Source of the DNA: Macrococcoides equi
GTDB taxonomy: Bacteria > Bacillota > Bacilli > Staphylococcales > Staphylococcaceae
Direction: 5' to 3' (one strand)
DNA: 64,000 nucleotides
Assembly (NCBI RefSeq): GCF_047425865.1
Contig: NZ_CP179735.1
The notes below the pieces were generated by a model. It ran no database searches. It was given only the letters and a program-made list of their open reading frames with translations, and was not told where the DNA came from. Shown in pieces: positions 34,497-44,323 of the stretch (position 1 is the first letter of the stretch; each line of letters starts with the position of its first letter). The position numbers and the translations under genes are program-made.

Positions 34497-34519
34497 AAAA
34501 AAAGGGTCTAAATGCCTTT
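34497..34519 (-). terminator. weak terminator after the FmtA-like gene
   Basis: A 5-bp stem (aaagg / ccttt, 34501-34505 and 34515-34519) runs into a seven- or eight-T tract on the minus strand. It lies about 105 bases past the stop codon and before the dlt promoter. Confidence 0.45.
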
Positions 34520-34623
34520 AAATCAACACTCATAAAATTTTAACAAAATAGACAAATTTATAATTATATATCTATATTCCATTTAAAGGATTTAATATTA
34601 CAGTTTAGTAAAAATAAATATCA

Positions 34624-35655
34624 TTAAAATTTATGGTTTTTAAAGAGATACTTTACGAGTTTTTCACTACGTTTCATATCATCCATTATTATAAAGTTTG
34701 TAGCAACAATCACTATTTTTTTATCATTAAACCAAGCGATGACTTCTATACCATTGAGTACGCCACGTATACGATAATACCCTTTCTTGACACCAAATCC
34801 ATATCTATAATCCTGCTCGTATTTTTCAAATGGAGCAATGAGCCTATCCATCGTCTCTTGTTTAAGAATTTTTCCAGTGACAAAAGCATGACATAAAATC
34901 TGGACATCATTTAATGTCATATACATATTGCCTGCCCCCATATAATGAACAAGTGGCTCGTCTAATGTCGGACATAGTAATCCGTAAGCTTTCGTCATGC
35001 CATGCACAAAGTATCCTTGAACATCATCAAAAAAATATGTCTGATACATATGAAGCGGTTGTAATATATGCTGTATTATATTTTCTTTAAAACTCTTACC
35101 GGTAACTATTTCAATTACTTTTGAAAGTAAGACATAGTTCCCGTCATTATACTCATATTGACCGTAAATTGATTCAATGAAAGTATCCTGCAGGATGGAA
35201 TCAATACATTGTTCATATGATTTAGCATTTCCTGGTTTATATTGTTTCATTCCGCTTCGATGTAATAATAGATCTTCTAATGTAACTTGGTCATTACTTA
35301 ATTCAGGAAAGTAGTTTTTAACTAGATCTTTACGCGATAAATAACACGCTTCCTCAAGCTGTGCGATGCGTATACCGGTCATAAATTTTTGGATTGAACC
35401 TGTTAAATATAGACTATCATTTGAAATCAATCGACTGTCCTGTTGCTTTAAAAACCCTGCATTGTATTGAAAGTTATCAGCATAATCTCCGATTAAAATA
35501 CTGCCAAAGAACGGCTGATTAACATTAAGTTTTTTTAATTTATCTATCACTTTAAATTGATTCTTCTGAACACGTTTTAAATAATAGTTATAATTTACAG
35601 GTGCACCATGATTAAAGCACGTCTTACTATAACTTAAAACTTTTTGAACATCCAT
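34624..35655 (-). CDS. FmtA-like serine hydrolase (class C beta-lactamase superfamily)
   Basis: A 343-residue protein of the penicillin-binding-protein-like/esterase superfamily. The SxxK nucleophile is S87-x-x-K90 in LTGSIQKFMTG; the second motif is Y169-N-D (YEYNDGNYVLLSK) instead of the usual YxN; LLLHRSGMKQY is typical. FmtA of S. aureus removes D-alanine from teichoic acids, so lying next to the dlt operon is suggestive. However there is no signal peptide or membrane helix at the N-terminus (MDVQKVLSYSK), so it may act in the cytoplasm. Flanked by terminators on both sides, so monocistronic; the ribosome-binding site (GGGATG) is poor. Confidence 0.78.
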   Translation of the reverse strand: MDVQKVLSYSKTCFNHGAPVNYNYYLKRVQKNQFKVIDKLKKLNVNQPFFGSILIGDYADNFQYNAGFLKQQDSRLISNDSLYLTGSIQKFMTGIRIAQLEEACYLSRKDLVKNYFPELSNDQVTLEDLLLHRSGMKQYKPGNAKSYEQCIDSILQDTFIESIYGQYEYNDGNYVLLSKVIEIVTGKSFKENIIQHILQPLHMYQTYFFDDVQGYFVHGMTKAYGLLCPTLDEPLVHYMGAGNMYMTLNDVQILCHAFVTGKILKQETMDRLIAPFEKYEQDYRYGFGVKKGYYRIRGVLNGIEVIAWFNDKKIVIVATNFIIMDDMKRSEKLVKYLFKNHKF

Positions 35656-35677
35656 TCTTCACATCCCAACTTTCTAC

Positions 35678-35717
35678 AAAAATAGACAGAACCGAAAAGC
35701 TCGATTCTGCCTGTCTA
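35678..35717 (-). terminator. terminator after lipA-yutD
   Basis: An imperfect hairpin (agacagaaccga / tcgattctgcctgtct, about 35683-35717) runs into five T on the minus strand, about 10 bases past the yutD stop. Confidence 0.7.
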
Positions 35718-35727
35718 CAATATAGAT

Positions 35728-36213
35728 TTATCCTAGAAAACCTTTTAATGTTTTGTTGTTATGCTCTATCTCATCGGCTTGTAATGCTTCTTTATTATCA
35801 TGAGACTGTTCATTATGATGTTCTGTTTCATTAAAGTCATCAACTAATTCAGTTTCCGGTGCATTTTGTGTAGAAGCACTTGATTCATCAACTATCGTCT
35901 CAATTGCCTCGGGTTGAATAAGTTTTGTAACTTCACTGTCTGTTAAGCGTTTAAGCACAAAATAAGGGCAACCAAAATTACAGTATTCAAGCAAATAATC
36001 TTGTATCGACGAGAATCGCTTACTGATATCGGCACCTTTCTTATTGTCATCAAAGAAACCTTTGAGTCTTAACTGCTCAAAACCAATATCACCGACAATA
36101 TATGGGTAGCGATCAAGAATTTCAGAATATCTACCTTCAAACATTTCCTGATTAAAGGCATCTTTATGATTTTCTATAATATGAAAATAATGTTGATTTA
36201 TGTTGATAATCAT
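35728..36213 (-). CDS. YutD family protein (DUF1027)
   Basis: A 161-residue protein. The N-terminal ~95 residues are the conserved YutD domain (QEMFEGRYSEILDRYPYIVGDIGFEQLRLKGFF...SIQDYLLEYCNFGCPYFVLKR). The C-terminal ~65 residues are a low-complexity acidic tail. Function unknown. It follows lipA by 7 bases, an arrangement kept across Bacilli, so a link to lipoylation or Fe-S metabolism is possible but undemonstrated. Confidence 0.82.
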   Translation of the reverse strand: MIININQHYFHIIENHKDAFNQEMFEGRYSEILDRYPYIVGDIGFEQLRLKGFFDDNKKGADISKRFSSIQDYLLEYCNFGCPYFVLKRLTDSEVTKLIQPEAIETIVDESSASTQNAPETELVDDFNETEHHNEQSHDNKEALQADEIEHNNKTLKGFLG

Positions 36214-36220
36214 ACGTCAC

Positions 36221-37135
36221 CTACTCGCTTGCCGTTTCACCTAATCTATGTTTTTCCTTTGCAGCTTCGTTCACTTGTTCATCAGCATGATAAGAACTAC
36301 GTACCATTGGACCAGCTTGACAATGTTTGAATCCTTTTTCCATTGCTATTTTACGTAATTTACCAAACTCTAAAGGTGTATAATATTTTTGAACTTTTAA
36401 ATGTTTACGAGATGGCTGTAAGTACTGACCGATTGTCATAATATCCACATCATTCGCACGTAAGTCATCCATTACTTCTAATATTTCATCCCAGGTTTCA
36501 CCTAAACCTACCATTAAACTTGATTTTGTAGGGATATCTGGTTGTAATTCTTTAGAACGACGTAAAACTTCTAGTGATCTATCATATTTAGCTCGTGCAC
36601 GAACTCTTGGTGTTAATCTACGTACCGTTTCGATGTTATGATTAAGAATGTCTGGACGTGCATTCATCAGACGTTCCCAGTTTTCGAAGCTTCCTCCCAT
36701 ATCTGATGGTAATACTTCAATCGTTGTATACGGGTTAACTTCACGAACTTTACGAATAGTCTCAGCGTAAACTTCTGAGCCACCATCTTTTAAATCATCA
36801 CGTGCAACAGCAGTGATTACAACGTGTTTTAAGTTCATTAATCTTACAGACTCAGCTACTCGTTCAGGCTCATTTAAATCTAACTCATTCGGTAGACCAG
36901 TTTTAACTGCACAGAAACGGCATGCACGCGTACAAACTGCACCTAAAATCATAATGGTTGCTGTACGACGTTCACCCCAACACTCATGAATATTTGGGCA
37001 TTTTGCTTCTTCACAAACTGTATTTAAATTGTGCTCACGCATCATCTTCTTAAGACCCGTGTAATTCTTGTTTGTGTTTAACTTAATTTTAAGCCATTCG
37101 GGCTTTCTTAAGATTTCTTCATTCTTAGTCGCCAA
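36221..37135 (-). CDS. lipA: lipoyl synthase
   Basis: A radical SAM enzyme inserting two sulfurs into octanoyl groups bound to carrier proteins such as GcvH and E2 subunits. The 304-residue protein shows both cluster sets: the auxiliary CEEAKCPNIHECW and the radical-SAM CTRACRFC. GATATGQYLQPSR-like TIGQYLQPSRKHL and AGPMVRSSYHADE complete it. GGAGG precedes the ATG. Its likely substrate carrier GcvH and its cluster suppliers (suf, nfu) are in this window. Confidence 0.96.
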   Translation of the reverse strand: MATKNEEILRKPEWLKIKLNTNKNYTGLKKMMREHNLNTVCEEAKCPNIHECWGERRTATIMILGAVCTRACRFCAVKTGLPNELDLNEPERVAESVRLMNLKHVVITAVARDDLKDGGSEVYAETIRKVREVNPYTTIEVLPSDMGGSFENWERLMNARPDILNHNIETVRRLTPRVRARAKYDRSLEVLRRSKELQPDIPTKSSLMVGLGETWDEILEVMDDLRANDVDIMTIGQYLQPSRKHLKVQKYYTPLEFGKLRKIAMEKGFKHCQAGPMVRSSYHADEQVNEAAKEKHRLGETASE

Positions 37136-37212
37136 TTAAATCCCTCCAAGATAATTATTCTACAATTATAACATAAAGAAAATAATTTGAAATTCTAACA
37201 TTCTGAAGTTCA

Positions 37213-38538
37213 TTAATTGTACTTATTATTTCTAATCGCTGTATTCATAATATCTCTTAGAAATTCCGGCATAAAATATTCTTTTTCATTTTGAACGAAT
37301 TGGGGAAAGAATCGGCCAAAGGTATACATATCTAATGTTGCCAAATGATATTCTTTATGATTATCTATTTCTTCTGTACCAATAAAATAACGTTGCTGTG
37401 ATTGTATATATCCTATATTGTGGATGACATACATACCAAAGATATCTCCTCTAAAACCAAATCCCTTAACAATCTCATCTTTATATTCATGAAGTCTGCT
37501 GACATTGATGACTTCTTTTAACTCTCTTCCTGTTAAAGTAATTCTTACTGGATTGATAGGGTGAGGTAACATTTTATGCAAGTCATACTTTGTAAATTGA
37601 TTTCCAGTGTATCCATTCACAATTAATCCCGAATTAATTAGCGCACAATCACTTTCTGTAAAGTCCATCAATGTCTGAGCTAGTAAATGGGTAGTATAAG
37701 ACGCACTATAGAGTCTTCTCGGTAAATCAATGTATCTTTCAGTAACTGTCTCTCGGAGTAAAGTCTTACCCTTGTAATAATAATCGTCTTCTATATTTCG
37801 AATATCATCCGTATTAATCAACCTTGCTTTTTTATGGGTTAATTGCGTCTCTTCAAAAGACAAGGTAACCTCTCCCAAATATTCACCGTATCGACCTGCT
37901 GCTCCAATTAATACACCATTTACTATTTCGCCATTTTCAAAGTAATGGTGTGTATGCGCACCAAGTATTACATCAATCTCCGGATGCTTTTCTGCTAAAG
38001 TACGATCGAAAAATTTACCGAGATGACTTAAAACAATCACGACATCTACTTTAGAACGCAATTGTTTAACTTGAGCTGAAATTGCCGACATAGGGTCAGT
38101 TACATCCCATCCTAACGCTTTATAAAACGGAGTAAATTCAGCTGTTGCTCCAATAATACCAAATGATATTCCTTCTTTTTCAACGATAACTGATGATTCA
38201 ATATGCGACGGCAGGTTACCCTCTGTATCATATAAATTACAACAGGTCACTTTAAAATTTGCATCAGTATATAATCGATTAAAATCATCGAAATTCAAAG
38301 TAATGCCTTCATTATTACCAATCGTTACGACATCAACTTCCGCTTCATTCAGAAGTGCAACATTTGCTTGTCCTAACGTGGCCTCTGTATAAGGGTGACT
38401 TCTATCGACATGATCACCTAAATCTAGGTATAATACATGATTTGATTCTGATTTCATATCTAGAATATATCGTGTAATCTTTTTATAATTTGATAAATAA
38501 CTGTGAATATCATTTGTATGGTATATTTTTATCTCCAT
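37213..38538 (-). CDS. metallophosphoesterase / 5'-nucleotidase family (YunD type)
   Basis: A 441-residue cytoplasmic two-domain protein. The N-terminal metallophosphoesterase motifs are IYHTNDIHSYLSN, YLDLGDHVDRS, TIGNNEGI, VVLSHLGK and ILGAHTHHYFEN; the C-terminal domain is the 5'-nucleotidase type (NSGLIVNGYTGNQFTKYDLHKMLPHPINPV). There is no signal peptide. YunD is the B. subtilis counterpart; the true substrate is unknown. Last of yunF-yunE-yunD, 15 bases after yunE. Confidence 0.87.
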   Translation of the reverse strand: MEIKIYHTNDIHSYLSNYKKITRYILDMKSESNHVLYLDLGDHVDRSHPYTEATLGQANVALLNEAEVDVVTIGNNEGITLNFDDFNRLYTDANFKVTCCNLYDTEGNLPSHIESSVIVEKEGISFGIIGATAEFTPFYKALGWDVTDPMSAISAQVKQLRSKVDVVIVLSHLGKFFDRTLAEKHPEIDVILGAHTHHYFENGEIVNGVLIGAAGRYGEYLGEVTLSFEETQLTHKKARLINTDDIRNIEDDYYYKGKTLLRETVTERYIDLPRRLYSASYTTHLLAQTLMDFTESDCALINSGLIVNGYTGNQFTKYDLHKMLPHPINPVRITLTGRELKEVINVSRLHEYKDEIVKGFGFRGDIFGMYVIHNIGYIQSQQRYFIGTEEIDNHKEYHLATLDMYTFGRFFPQFVQNEKEYFMPEFLRDIMNTAIRNNKYN

Positions 38539-38553
38539 AATAGTGCCCCCTTA

Positions 38554-39387
38554 TTAGCCGATGAAACTTTTAATAATCAGGTAAATCCCGAGTAGCAGTA
38601 AAATCATACGCAACATAAGTACAACTGTCGCTGATTTCATCTTTTTATTAATTTGTACCCCTACTTTAGCTCCAATAAAACTTGCTACAATTAAAATGAT
38701 GGCATATGACCAAATAATATTTCCTTGAATAATATGGCTCGTAGCCCCACTTACACTTGACACAAAAATCATGATCATACTTGTCCCTACTGCAATATGG
38801 GGTGGAAAGCGAAAAATAATAATCATTAGCGGTGTCATAAGTGCTCCGCCCCCTATACCAAATAATCCAGTCAAACATCCGACTAAAAAGGTAAGGATGA
38901 TTGCAGGTAATGGCGCAATACTATAATAGTATGTATCTCCTTTTATATCTGTATAGGATTTCTCAAATTTTTTATTCTGAAATATTTTAATCGGTTTTAT
39001 TTTGTCTCTCACCATCAGTATCGTACTCATGATAATAAGAAATATACCAAAATATAAATTAAAACGATGTATCGTTAAAAACTGACTTAAATGCGCTCCA
39101 ACTAATGCACCAGGAATAATACCTACCATAAAAATGACTGCATTTTTTAAATCAGCTTGTTTATGCTTTATGTATCCCAGTGAAGCAGATAGTCCTGTTG
39201 AAATTAATATCACTGTCGAGGTTCCAATGGCTTTTTGCGGACTAATGCCGTCAATTAATCCAATTTCCATCCCTAAATATATTAACGCTGGAACAATAAT
39301 TATGCCTCCTCCAATTCCAACGATCGAACCGATAATACTGGAAAATAAACCTAATAATATTAATACAAAAATAGCTCCCATGCTCAT
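38554..39387 (-). CDS. TauE/SafE-family membrane transporter (YunE type)
   Basis: A 277-residue protein with about eight membrane helices and the paired TauE/SafE repeats SSIIGSIVGIGGGIIIVPALIYL and GCLTGLFGIGGGALMTPLMII. The family includes putative sulfite/organosulfonate exporters; the substrate is not known here. AGGAAG lies 7 bases before the ATG. It lies 11 bases after the DUF72 gene. Confidence 0.88.
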   Translation of the reverse strand: MSMGAIFVLILLGLFSSIIGSIVGIGGGIIIVPALIYLGMEIGLIDGISPQKAIGTSTVILISTGLSASLGYIKHKQADLKNAVIFMVGIIPGALVGAHLSQFLTIHRFNLYFGIFLIIMSTILMVRDKIKPIKIFQNKKFEKSYTDIKGDTYYYSIAPLPAIILTFLVGCLTGLFGIGGGALMTPLMIIIFRFPPHIAVGTSMIMIFVSSVSGATSHIIQGNIIWSYAIILIVASFIGAKVGVQINKKMKSATVVLMLRMILLLLGIYLIIKSFIG

Positions 39388-39398
39388 ACAAACACTTC

Positions 39399-40247
39399 CT
39401 AAAATAATTTTAGTTGCTTATAATTTAGACCTGTATATTCAATATTCAATAACTCACACATTTGTTTAGCATTTTGAGCGGCATGTCCTCCAGAATTATT
39501 ATTAAATACAACATATACATTTCTCGCTTTTTGATCTAAAATCTGAAGTTCTTTTGCTAAAAATTTTAATTCACTTTCGTTATAATCATAGAGATATCTA
39601 ATATCTCTCCACTCCTGATCTGTCATATCTTTTTTCGTCCAGCCATTAATATTACGTCCATGGAACCTTACCAATGCATCCTGATGTGTGATACGGTTAA
39701 CAAACGGAATACTACCATGACCCGCTTGAGGCTCATCACACACTGAATGAATGAGTTGCTGTTCGTATAAGAAGTTTAAGGTATGTTCCTTCATTTCCGG
39801 AGTAAACCAACTATCATGACGAAACTCGACACATATAGGAAATTGTTCAAAATGTTTCTTCAGATAAATAATATAATTTATATTAGTCGTCGCACACTCA
39901 TACCAAGGAGGAAACTGAATTAATAAACAACCTAATTTGTTCGCTGCCTGAAGTGGTAGTAACATATCTGTAAATTGCTGAATAAGCTTTTGTTTACTTT
40001 CCGCAAAATCCAATACATCCGCATGGCCTGTCAATGCTTGATGGATTTTAACGATAAATTTAAAGTTTTCAGGTGTTTCTTTAATCCATTTATTAATATT
40101 ACGTGCAGGTTGCACAGCATAATACGTTGCATCTAGTTCAACAATCGGAAAATGTGCAGCGTAATGATATAACTTTTCATTTTTATTTGAGAGATCTGCA
40201 TATAATAAATCATGATCTCCCCATCCTGTTAATCCTATATAAATCAT
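39399..40247 (-). CDS. DUF72 family protein (YunF type)
   Basis: A 282-residue TIM-barrel-like DUF72 protein. Characteristic segments are IGLTGWGDHDLLY, VELDATYYAVQPARNINKWIKETPENFKFIVKIHQALTGH, FPICVEFRHDSWF, RFHGRNINGW and VYVVFNNNSGGHAAQNAKQM. No function is established. First gene of yunF-yunE-yunD and divergent from the FetA-like gene. Confidence 0.87.
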   Translation of the reverse strand: MIYIGLTGWGDHDLLYADLSNKNEKLYHYAAHFPIVELDATYYAVQPARNINKWIKETPENFKFIVKIHQALTGHADVLDFAESKQKLIQQFTDMLLPLQAANKLGCLLIQFPPWYECATTNINYIIYLKKHFEQFPICVEFRHDSWFTPEMKEHTLNFLYEQQLIHSVCDEPQAGHGSIPFVNRITHQDALVRFHGRNINGWTKKDMTDQEWRDIRYLYDYNESELKFLAKELQILDQKARNVYVVFNNNSGGHAAQNAKQMCELLNIEYTGLNYKQLKLF

Positions 40248-40304
40248 CTCATCACCTAGTTTTTATTTTATCATAAACTCATTAAAATACAGATTGGAGA
40301 ACTT

Positions 40305-41021
40305 ATGACTACAATTGCATTAGAACATGTCTATTTTAAAATAAACGACAAAACAATAATCAATAATGTCACAACAACATTTGAATCAGGAAAAATTACA
40401 GCACTTATTGGTCCAAGCGGCTCGGGTAAAACTACTCTACTTAAAATGATTAATGGATTACTAAGCCCCACATCGGGTGAAATATTTTTTGACAGTCAGT
40501 CCATTATGCAACTGGATTTAGTAAAGTTAAAAAAGCAAATTGGATTAGCATTACAAAGTGCTCCCATGATTCAAGGCACTGTCTATGACAATTTAAATTT
40601 GCCGAAACAAATTTTCAACGAAAAATTATCCAGAGATGATGCGTTAAATCTACTTAATGCATTAAATCTTGATACGATAGCATTAGAACAAAATGTAAAA
40701 GAATTATCAGGTGGACAGAGGCAAAGATTATCCATTGCCAGAACACTCGTCAATCAACCGAAAGTGCTATTATTAGATGAAATTACTTCAAGTCTGGATC
40801 CAAGAAGTGTCCGCGAAGTTGAATCTTTAATTCAGAAGATAAATAGCGACTTCAATGTATCGGTCATCTGGATTACCCATGATGTGGACCAAGCAAGTCG
40901 TGCTGCACACAACTATTGTATGTTAAAGTCCGGCGAAATAATCACAACAGGAAATGCGAAACAATTATTCCATTCAGACAATGAAACTATCAATGCATTT
41001 TTAAAAGGAGAATTAGAGTGA
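40305..41021 (+). CDS. ABC transporter ATP-binding protein (FetA type)
   Basis: A 238-residue ATPase with Walker A GPSGSGKTT (residues about 36-44), Q-loop LALQSAPMIQGTVYDNL, signature LSGGQRQR, Walker B VLLLDEITSSLD and the switch His in WITHDVDQA. Paired with a UPF0014 membrane protein, it corresponds to the FetAB system, shown in E. coli to export iron. The stop overlaps the permease start (GTGA). Confidence 0.87.
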   Translation: MTTIALEHVYFKINDKTIINNVTTTFESGKITALIGPSGSGKTTLLKMINGLLSPTSGEIFFDSQSIMQLDLVKLKKQIGLALQSAPMIQGTVYDNLNLPKQIFNEKLSRDDALNLLNALNLDTIALEQNVKELSGGQRQRLSIARTLVNQPKVLLLDEITSSLDPRSVREVESLIQKINSDFNVSVIWITHDVDQASRAAHNYCMLKSGEIITTGNAKQLFHSDNETINAFLKGELE

Positions 41022-41779
41022 CATTTACACAGCTTGCATTAACACTTATATTCGTATTTATACCGTTAGTTCTGAGTAAAGTATTAAAACTTAATCTTGA
41101 AAAAGACATCATCATTGCCACGATACGCAGTACTATTCAGTTAATCTTAATCGGTTACTTATTGACATTTGTCTTTGATGGCAACCACCCCATCTATATA
41201 TTACTCATGATATTGTTAATGATTACAGCTGCAACTCAAAATATCATTAAAAAAGGACAAGGCATTAAAGGAATTACATGGAAAATTGTCTTAACACTAA
41301 TCACTGTCGAAGTTGTTACACAAGGCATACTGCTAGGTTTTCGTATTATCCCATTTGAAGCACGATATGTCATACCGATTAGTGGTATGATGATCGGTAA
41401 TGCAATGGTACTATCATTATTATTCCTCAATCGTTTCTTAAGTGAATTAGATCAGAACGATGAACAGATTGAACTTATTCTCTCGCTGGGAGGAACGCCT
41501 AAACAAGCCATTCACAATGTGTTAATGACAGCAATTAAGAATTCTATGATACCAACGATTGAAAGTCAAAAAACGATGGGCCTTGTACAGTTGCCTGGAA
41601 TGATGAGTGGTCAAATTATTGGAGGGGCAAATCCAATAGTAGCAGCTCAATTTCAATTATTAATCTTATTTTTATTACTGACAGCAGCAACTATTTCCAG
41701 TATGATGGTAGGTTTCTTAAGTTATCCAACTTTATTTAATGAACGCAGCCAGTATGTCGGTAAGTACTATAGAACTTAA
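41018..41779 (+). CDS. UPF0014 membrane permease (FetB type)
   Basis: A 253-residue protein with about seven helices. Family motifs are TIRSTIQLILIGYLLTFVF, PISGMMIGNAMVLSLLFLNRFL, ILSLGGTPKQA, MIPTIESQKTMGLVQLPGMMSGQIIGGANPIVAAQFQ. The start is GTG (41018) seven bases after AAGGAG. It would form the iron exporter membrane domain with the ATPase before it, which fits the concentration of iron-sulfur genes in this region. Confidence 0.88.
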   Translation: MTFTQLALTLIFVFIPLVLSKVLKLNLEKDIIIATIRSTIQLILIGYLLTFVFDGNHPIYILLMILLMITAATQNIIKKGQGIKGITWKIVLTLITVEVVTQGILLGFRIIPFEARYVIPISGMMIGNAMVLSLLFLNRFLSELDQNDEQIELILSLGGTPKQAIHNVLMTAIKNSMIPTIESQKTMGLVQLPGMMSGQIIGGANPIVAAQFQLLILFLLLTAATISSMMVGFLSYPTLFNERSQYVGKYYRT

Positions 41780-41792
41780 AGTATGATTCATA

Positions 41793-41846
41793 AAAATAGC
41801 CCTTCTTCACAATACTGAGTATTGACAAGAAGGGTTATTTTTATTT
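41793..41846. terminator. bidirectional terminator between fetB-like and corA
   Basis: A 13-bp stem (aatagcccttctt / aagaagggttatt) encloses a smaller palindrome (caatactgagtattg), with A-tract on the left and T-tract on the right. It ends by the corA stop. Confidence 0.85.
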
Positions 41847-42767
41847 AAATATATTTTTCTTCATGAGATAGATATACATCATAATCATTAGTAATAAAGC
41901 AACAGCAATCGTACTATACCAATCTAATTTTGGTAAATCAACATTCATCCCAAAAAAACTAAACACAAGTGTCGGTAAGGTCAAAAAGACAGTAAACAAT
42001 GTTAATAACTTCATAATATTATTCATCTCATTACCGATAAGTGATGAATAAGAACCAGTGATACTTTCTAAAATGCGTGTATATAATTCAGTTGTATTCA
42101 ATGCCTGTGTATTCTCAATCATTAAATCTTCTAATAACTCTTTATCATCTTCGTATAACTTAATGGATCGTGACCTAAAGATTTTTTTATTTGTATCACC
42201 ATTTGCAGTCAATGATGTCAGGAAATAAACAAGTGATTTCTCAATTTCCATTAATTCATAAAGCTGTTTATTGGTTAATGAATTTCTTAAATTACTTTCA
42301 ATTTTTATACGTTCACGATTAATTTTCTTCAATGTATTATTATATTTTGTTGCAATCGTAAACAGTACTTCCAGAAGGAATCTGGATTTCATCCTTAAAT
42401 CAAACTTTAAATTGATGAGTTTATTAAACAGGTCATGTTCATGTGAACATATCGTTATGATATAGCCTTTACTTAAAATGATACCGATAGGAATAGTGAT
42501 ATATGACTCCGTCTGTCGTATATTTTTATCGAGTATCGGAAAGTCATTAATAATTAGCGTTGAATTTGTTTCTTCGTCATATTCAATACGTGCACTTTCT
42601 TCAGGATCTAATGAATCTTCAAGAAATTCAATCGGTATATTGAATTGTTCTGCGACTTCTTCCATTTCCTCACGAGAAGGTTGAATCATATTTACCCAGT
42701 TGTTAATCTGATACTTTTCAGATTTCACCATGGTCATCTCGTCTGAATTGATGTATGTAGTTATCAT
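41841..42767 (-). CDS. corA: CorA-family magnesium/cobalt transporter
   Basis: A divalent-cation channel of 308 residues: a large cytoplasmic N-terminal domain, then two C-terminal membrane helices with the pore signature FFGMNVDLPKLDW (GMN) between them. The helix before GMN is LTLFTVFLTLPTLVFS. The ATG at 42767 follows GAGGTG at 6 bases; the GTG at 42776 is part of it. Mg2+, Co2+ or another metal could be the physiological ion. Confidence 0.9.
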   Translation of the reverse strand: MITTYINSDEMTMVKSEKYQINNWVNMIQPSREEMEEVAEQFNIPIEFLEDSLDPEESARIEYDEETNSTLIINDFPILDKNIRQTESYITIPIGIILSKGYIITICSHEHDLFNKLINLKFDLRMKSRFLLEVLFTIATKYNNTLKKINRERIKIESNLRNSLTNKQLYELMEIEKSLVYFLTSLTANGDTNKKIFRSRSIKLYEDDKELLEDLMIENTQALNTTELYTRILESITGSYSSLIGNEMNNIMKLLTLFTVFLTLPTLVFSFFGMNVDLPKLDWYSTIAVALLLMIMMYIYLMKKNIFK

Positions 42768-42860
42768 TTTAAACACCTCACTTAACTTTACTTTATAAGG
42801 TTACATGAAAATCAATTATTACGCTACATAATAATGATTTCTATTCAATAACTTTTCATC

Positions 42861-42893
42861 AAAAAAGCACAAAGCCTACAAAGACTTTGTGCT
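42861..42893 (-). terminator. terminator of the suf operon
   Basis: A 9-bp perfect stem (agcacaaag / ctttgtgct, 42866-42874 and 42885-42893) runs into six T on the minus strand, about 12 bases past the sufB stop. Confidence 0.9.
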
Positions 42894-42905
42894 GAGCGTA
42901 CAATA

Positions 42906-44303
42906 TTAACCGATAGAACCTTCCATCTCAAACTTAATTAAACGGTTCATTTCTACTGCGTATTCCATTGGTAATTCTTTAGTAAATGGTTCAATGAAGC
43001 CCATTACGATCATTTCTGTTGCTTCTTCTTCAGAAATACCACGGCTCATTAAATAGAATAATTGTTCTTCAGAAACTTTTGAAACTTTCGCTTCGTGCTC
43101 TAAAGAGATATTATCATTTAACATTTCATTATAAGGAATAGTATCAGATGTTGATTCATTGTCCATAATTAATGTATCACATTCGATATTTGAACGTGCA
43201 CCTGTAGCTTTACGGCCAAAATGAACGATACCACGGTATACTACTTTACCACCTTGTTTAGAAATCGATTTAGAAACAATTGTAGAAGACGTGTTCGGTG
43301 CCATATGCATCATTTTTGCACCTGCATCCTGAACTTGACCTTTACCTGCTAAGGCGATTGATAATGTCATACCACGTGCACCTTCACCAAGTAAGTAACA
43401 TGCCGGATATTTCATCGTAAGTTTAGAACCGATGTTTCCATCAATCCATTCCATCGTACCATTCTCATAGACAAATGTACGTTTTGTTACTAGGTTGAAT
43501 ACGTTGTTAGCCCAGTTTTGAATAGTAGTATATCGACAATATGCATCTTTTTTCACGATAATTTCAACTACCGCTGAGTGTAATGAATTCGTTGTGTATA
43601 CTGGGGCTGTACAACCTTCAACGTAATGCACGCTTGCGCCTTCATCCACAATAATTAACGTTCTCTCAAACTGACCCATATTTTCAGAATTAATACGGAA
43701 GTATGCTTGTAATGGTGTTTCTAATTTTACACCTTTCGGTACATAGATGAATGAACCACCTGACCAAACTGCAGAGTTTAAAGCAGCAAACTTATTATCT
43801 GCCGGTGGAATTACACTACCGAAATGTTCTTTGAAGATGTCTTCATTTTCACGTAATGCAGAGTCAGTATCTTTGAAGATAATCCCTTGTTCTTCTAAAT
43901 CTTCCTGCATATTGTGGTATACAACTTCAGATTCGTATTGTGCAGATACACCTGCTAAATATTTTTGTTCTGCTTCAGGAATACCTAATTTATCAAATGT
44001 TTGTTTGATTTCTTCAGGTACTTCATCCCATGAACGCTCTGTATGTTCTGATGGTTTGACATAATACGTAATCTCATCAAAATTTAATTCTGATAAATCG
44101 CCACCCCACATCGGCATCGGCATTTTATAGAATTGCTTCAGTGATTTTAAGCGGAAGTTTAACATCCACTCAGGTTCCTCTTTCATTTTCGAGATTTCTC
44201 TAACGATATCTTCAGTTAATCCTCTTTCAGAACGGAAGATAGATACGTCTTTATCATGGAAACCATATTTATAATCCCCAACATCAGGTGCTTGTTTAAC
44301 CAT
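42906..44303 (-). CDS. sufB: Fe-S assembly scaffold protein SufB
   Basis: A 465-residue scaffold subunit of the SufBCD complex on which Fe-S clusters are built. Characteristic are KGVKLETPLQAYFRIN, HYVEGCTAP, CRYTTIQNWANNVFNLVTKR, GARSNIECDTLIM and LMSRGISEEEATEMIVMGFIEPF. Last of five genes sufC-sufD-sufS-sufU-sufB; this order is normal for staphylococci and Bacillus. The 20-base gap after sufU keeps it in the operon. Confidence 0.97.
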   Translation of the reverse strand: MVKQAPDVGDYKYGFHDKDVSIFRSERGLTEDIVREISKMKEEPEWMLNFRLKSLKQFYKMPMPMWGGDLSELNFDEITYYVKPSEHTERSWDEVPEEIKQTFDKLGIPEAEQKYLAGVSAQYESEVVYHNMQEDLEEQGIIFKDTDSALRENEDIFKEHFGSVIPPADNKFAALNSAVWSGGSFIYVPKGVKLETPLQAYFRINSENMGQFERTLIIVDEGASVHYVEGCTAPVYTTNSLHSAVVEIIVKKDAYCRYTTIQNWANNVFNLVTKRTFVYENGTMEWIDGNIGSKLTMKYPACYLLGEGARGMTLSIALAGKGQVQDAGAKMMHMAPNTSSTIVSKSISKQGGKVVYRGIVHFGRKATGARSNIECDTLIMDNESTSDTIPYNEMLNDNISLEHEAKVSKVSEEQLFYLMSRGISEEEATEMIVMGFIEPFTKELPMEYAVEMNRLIKFEMEGSIG

Positions 44304-44323
44304 TATTGATCACTCCTTTTAAA

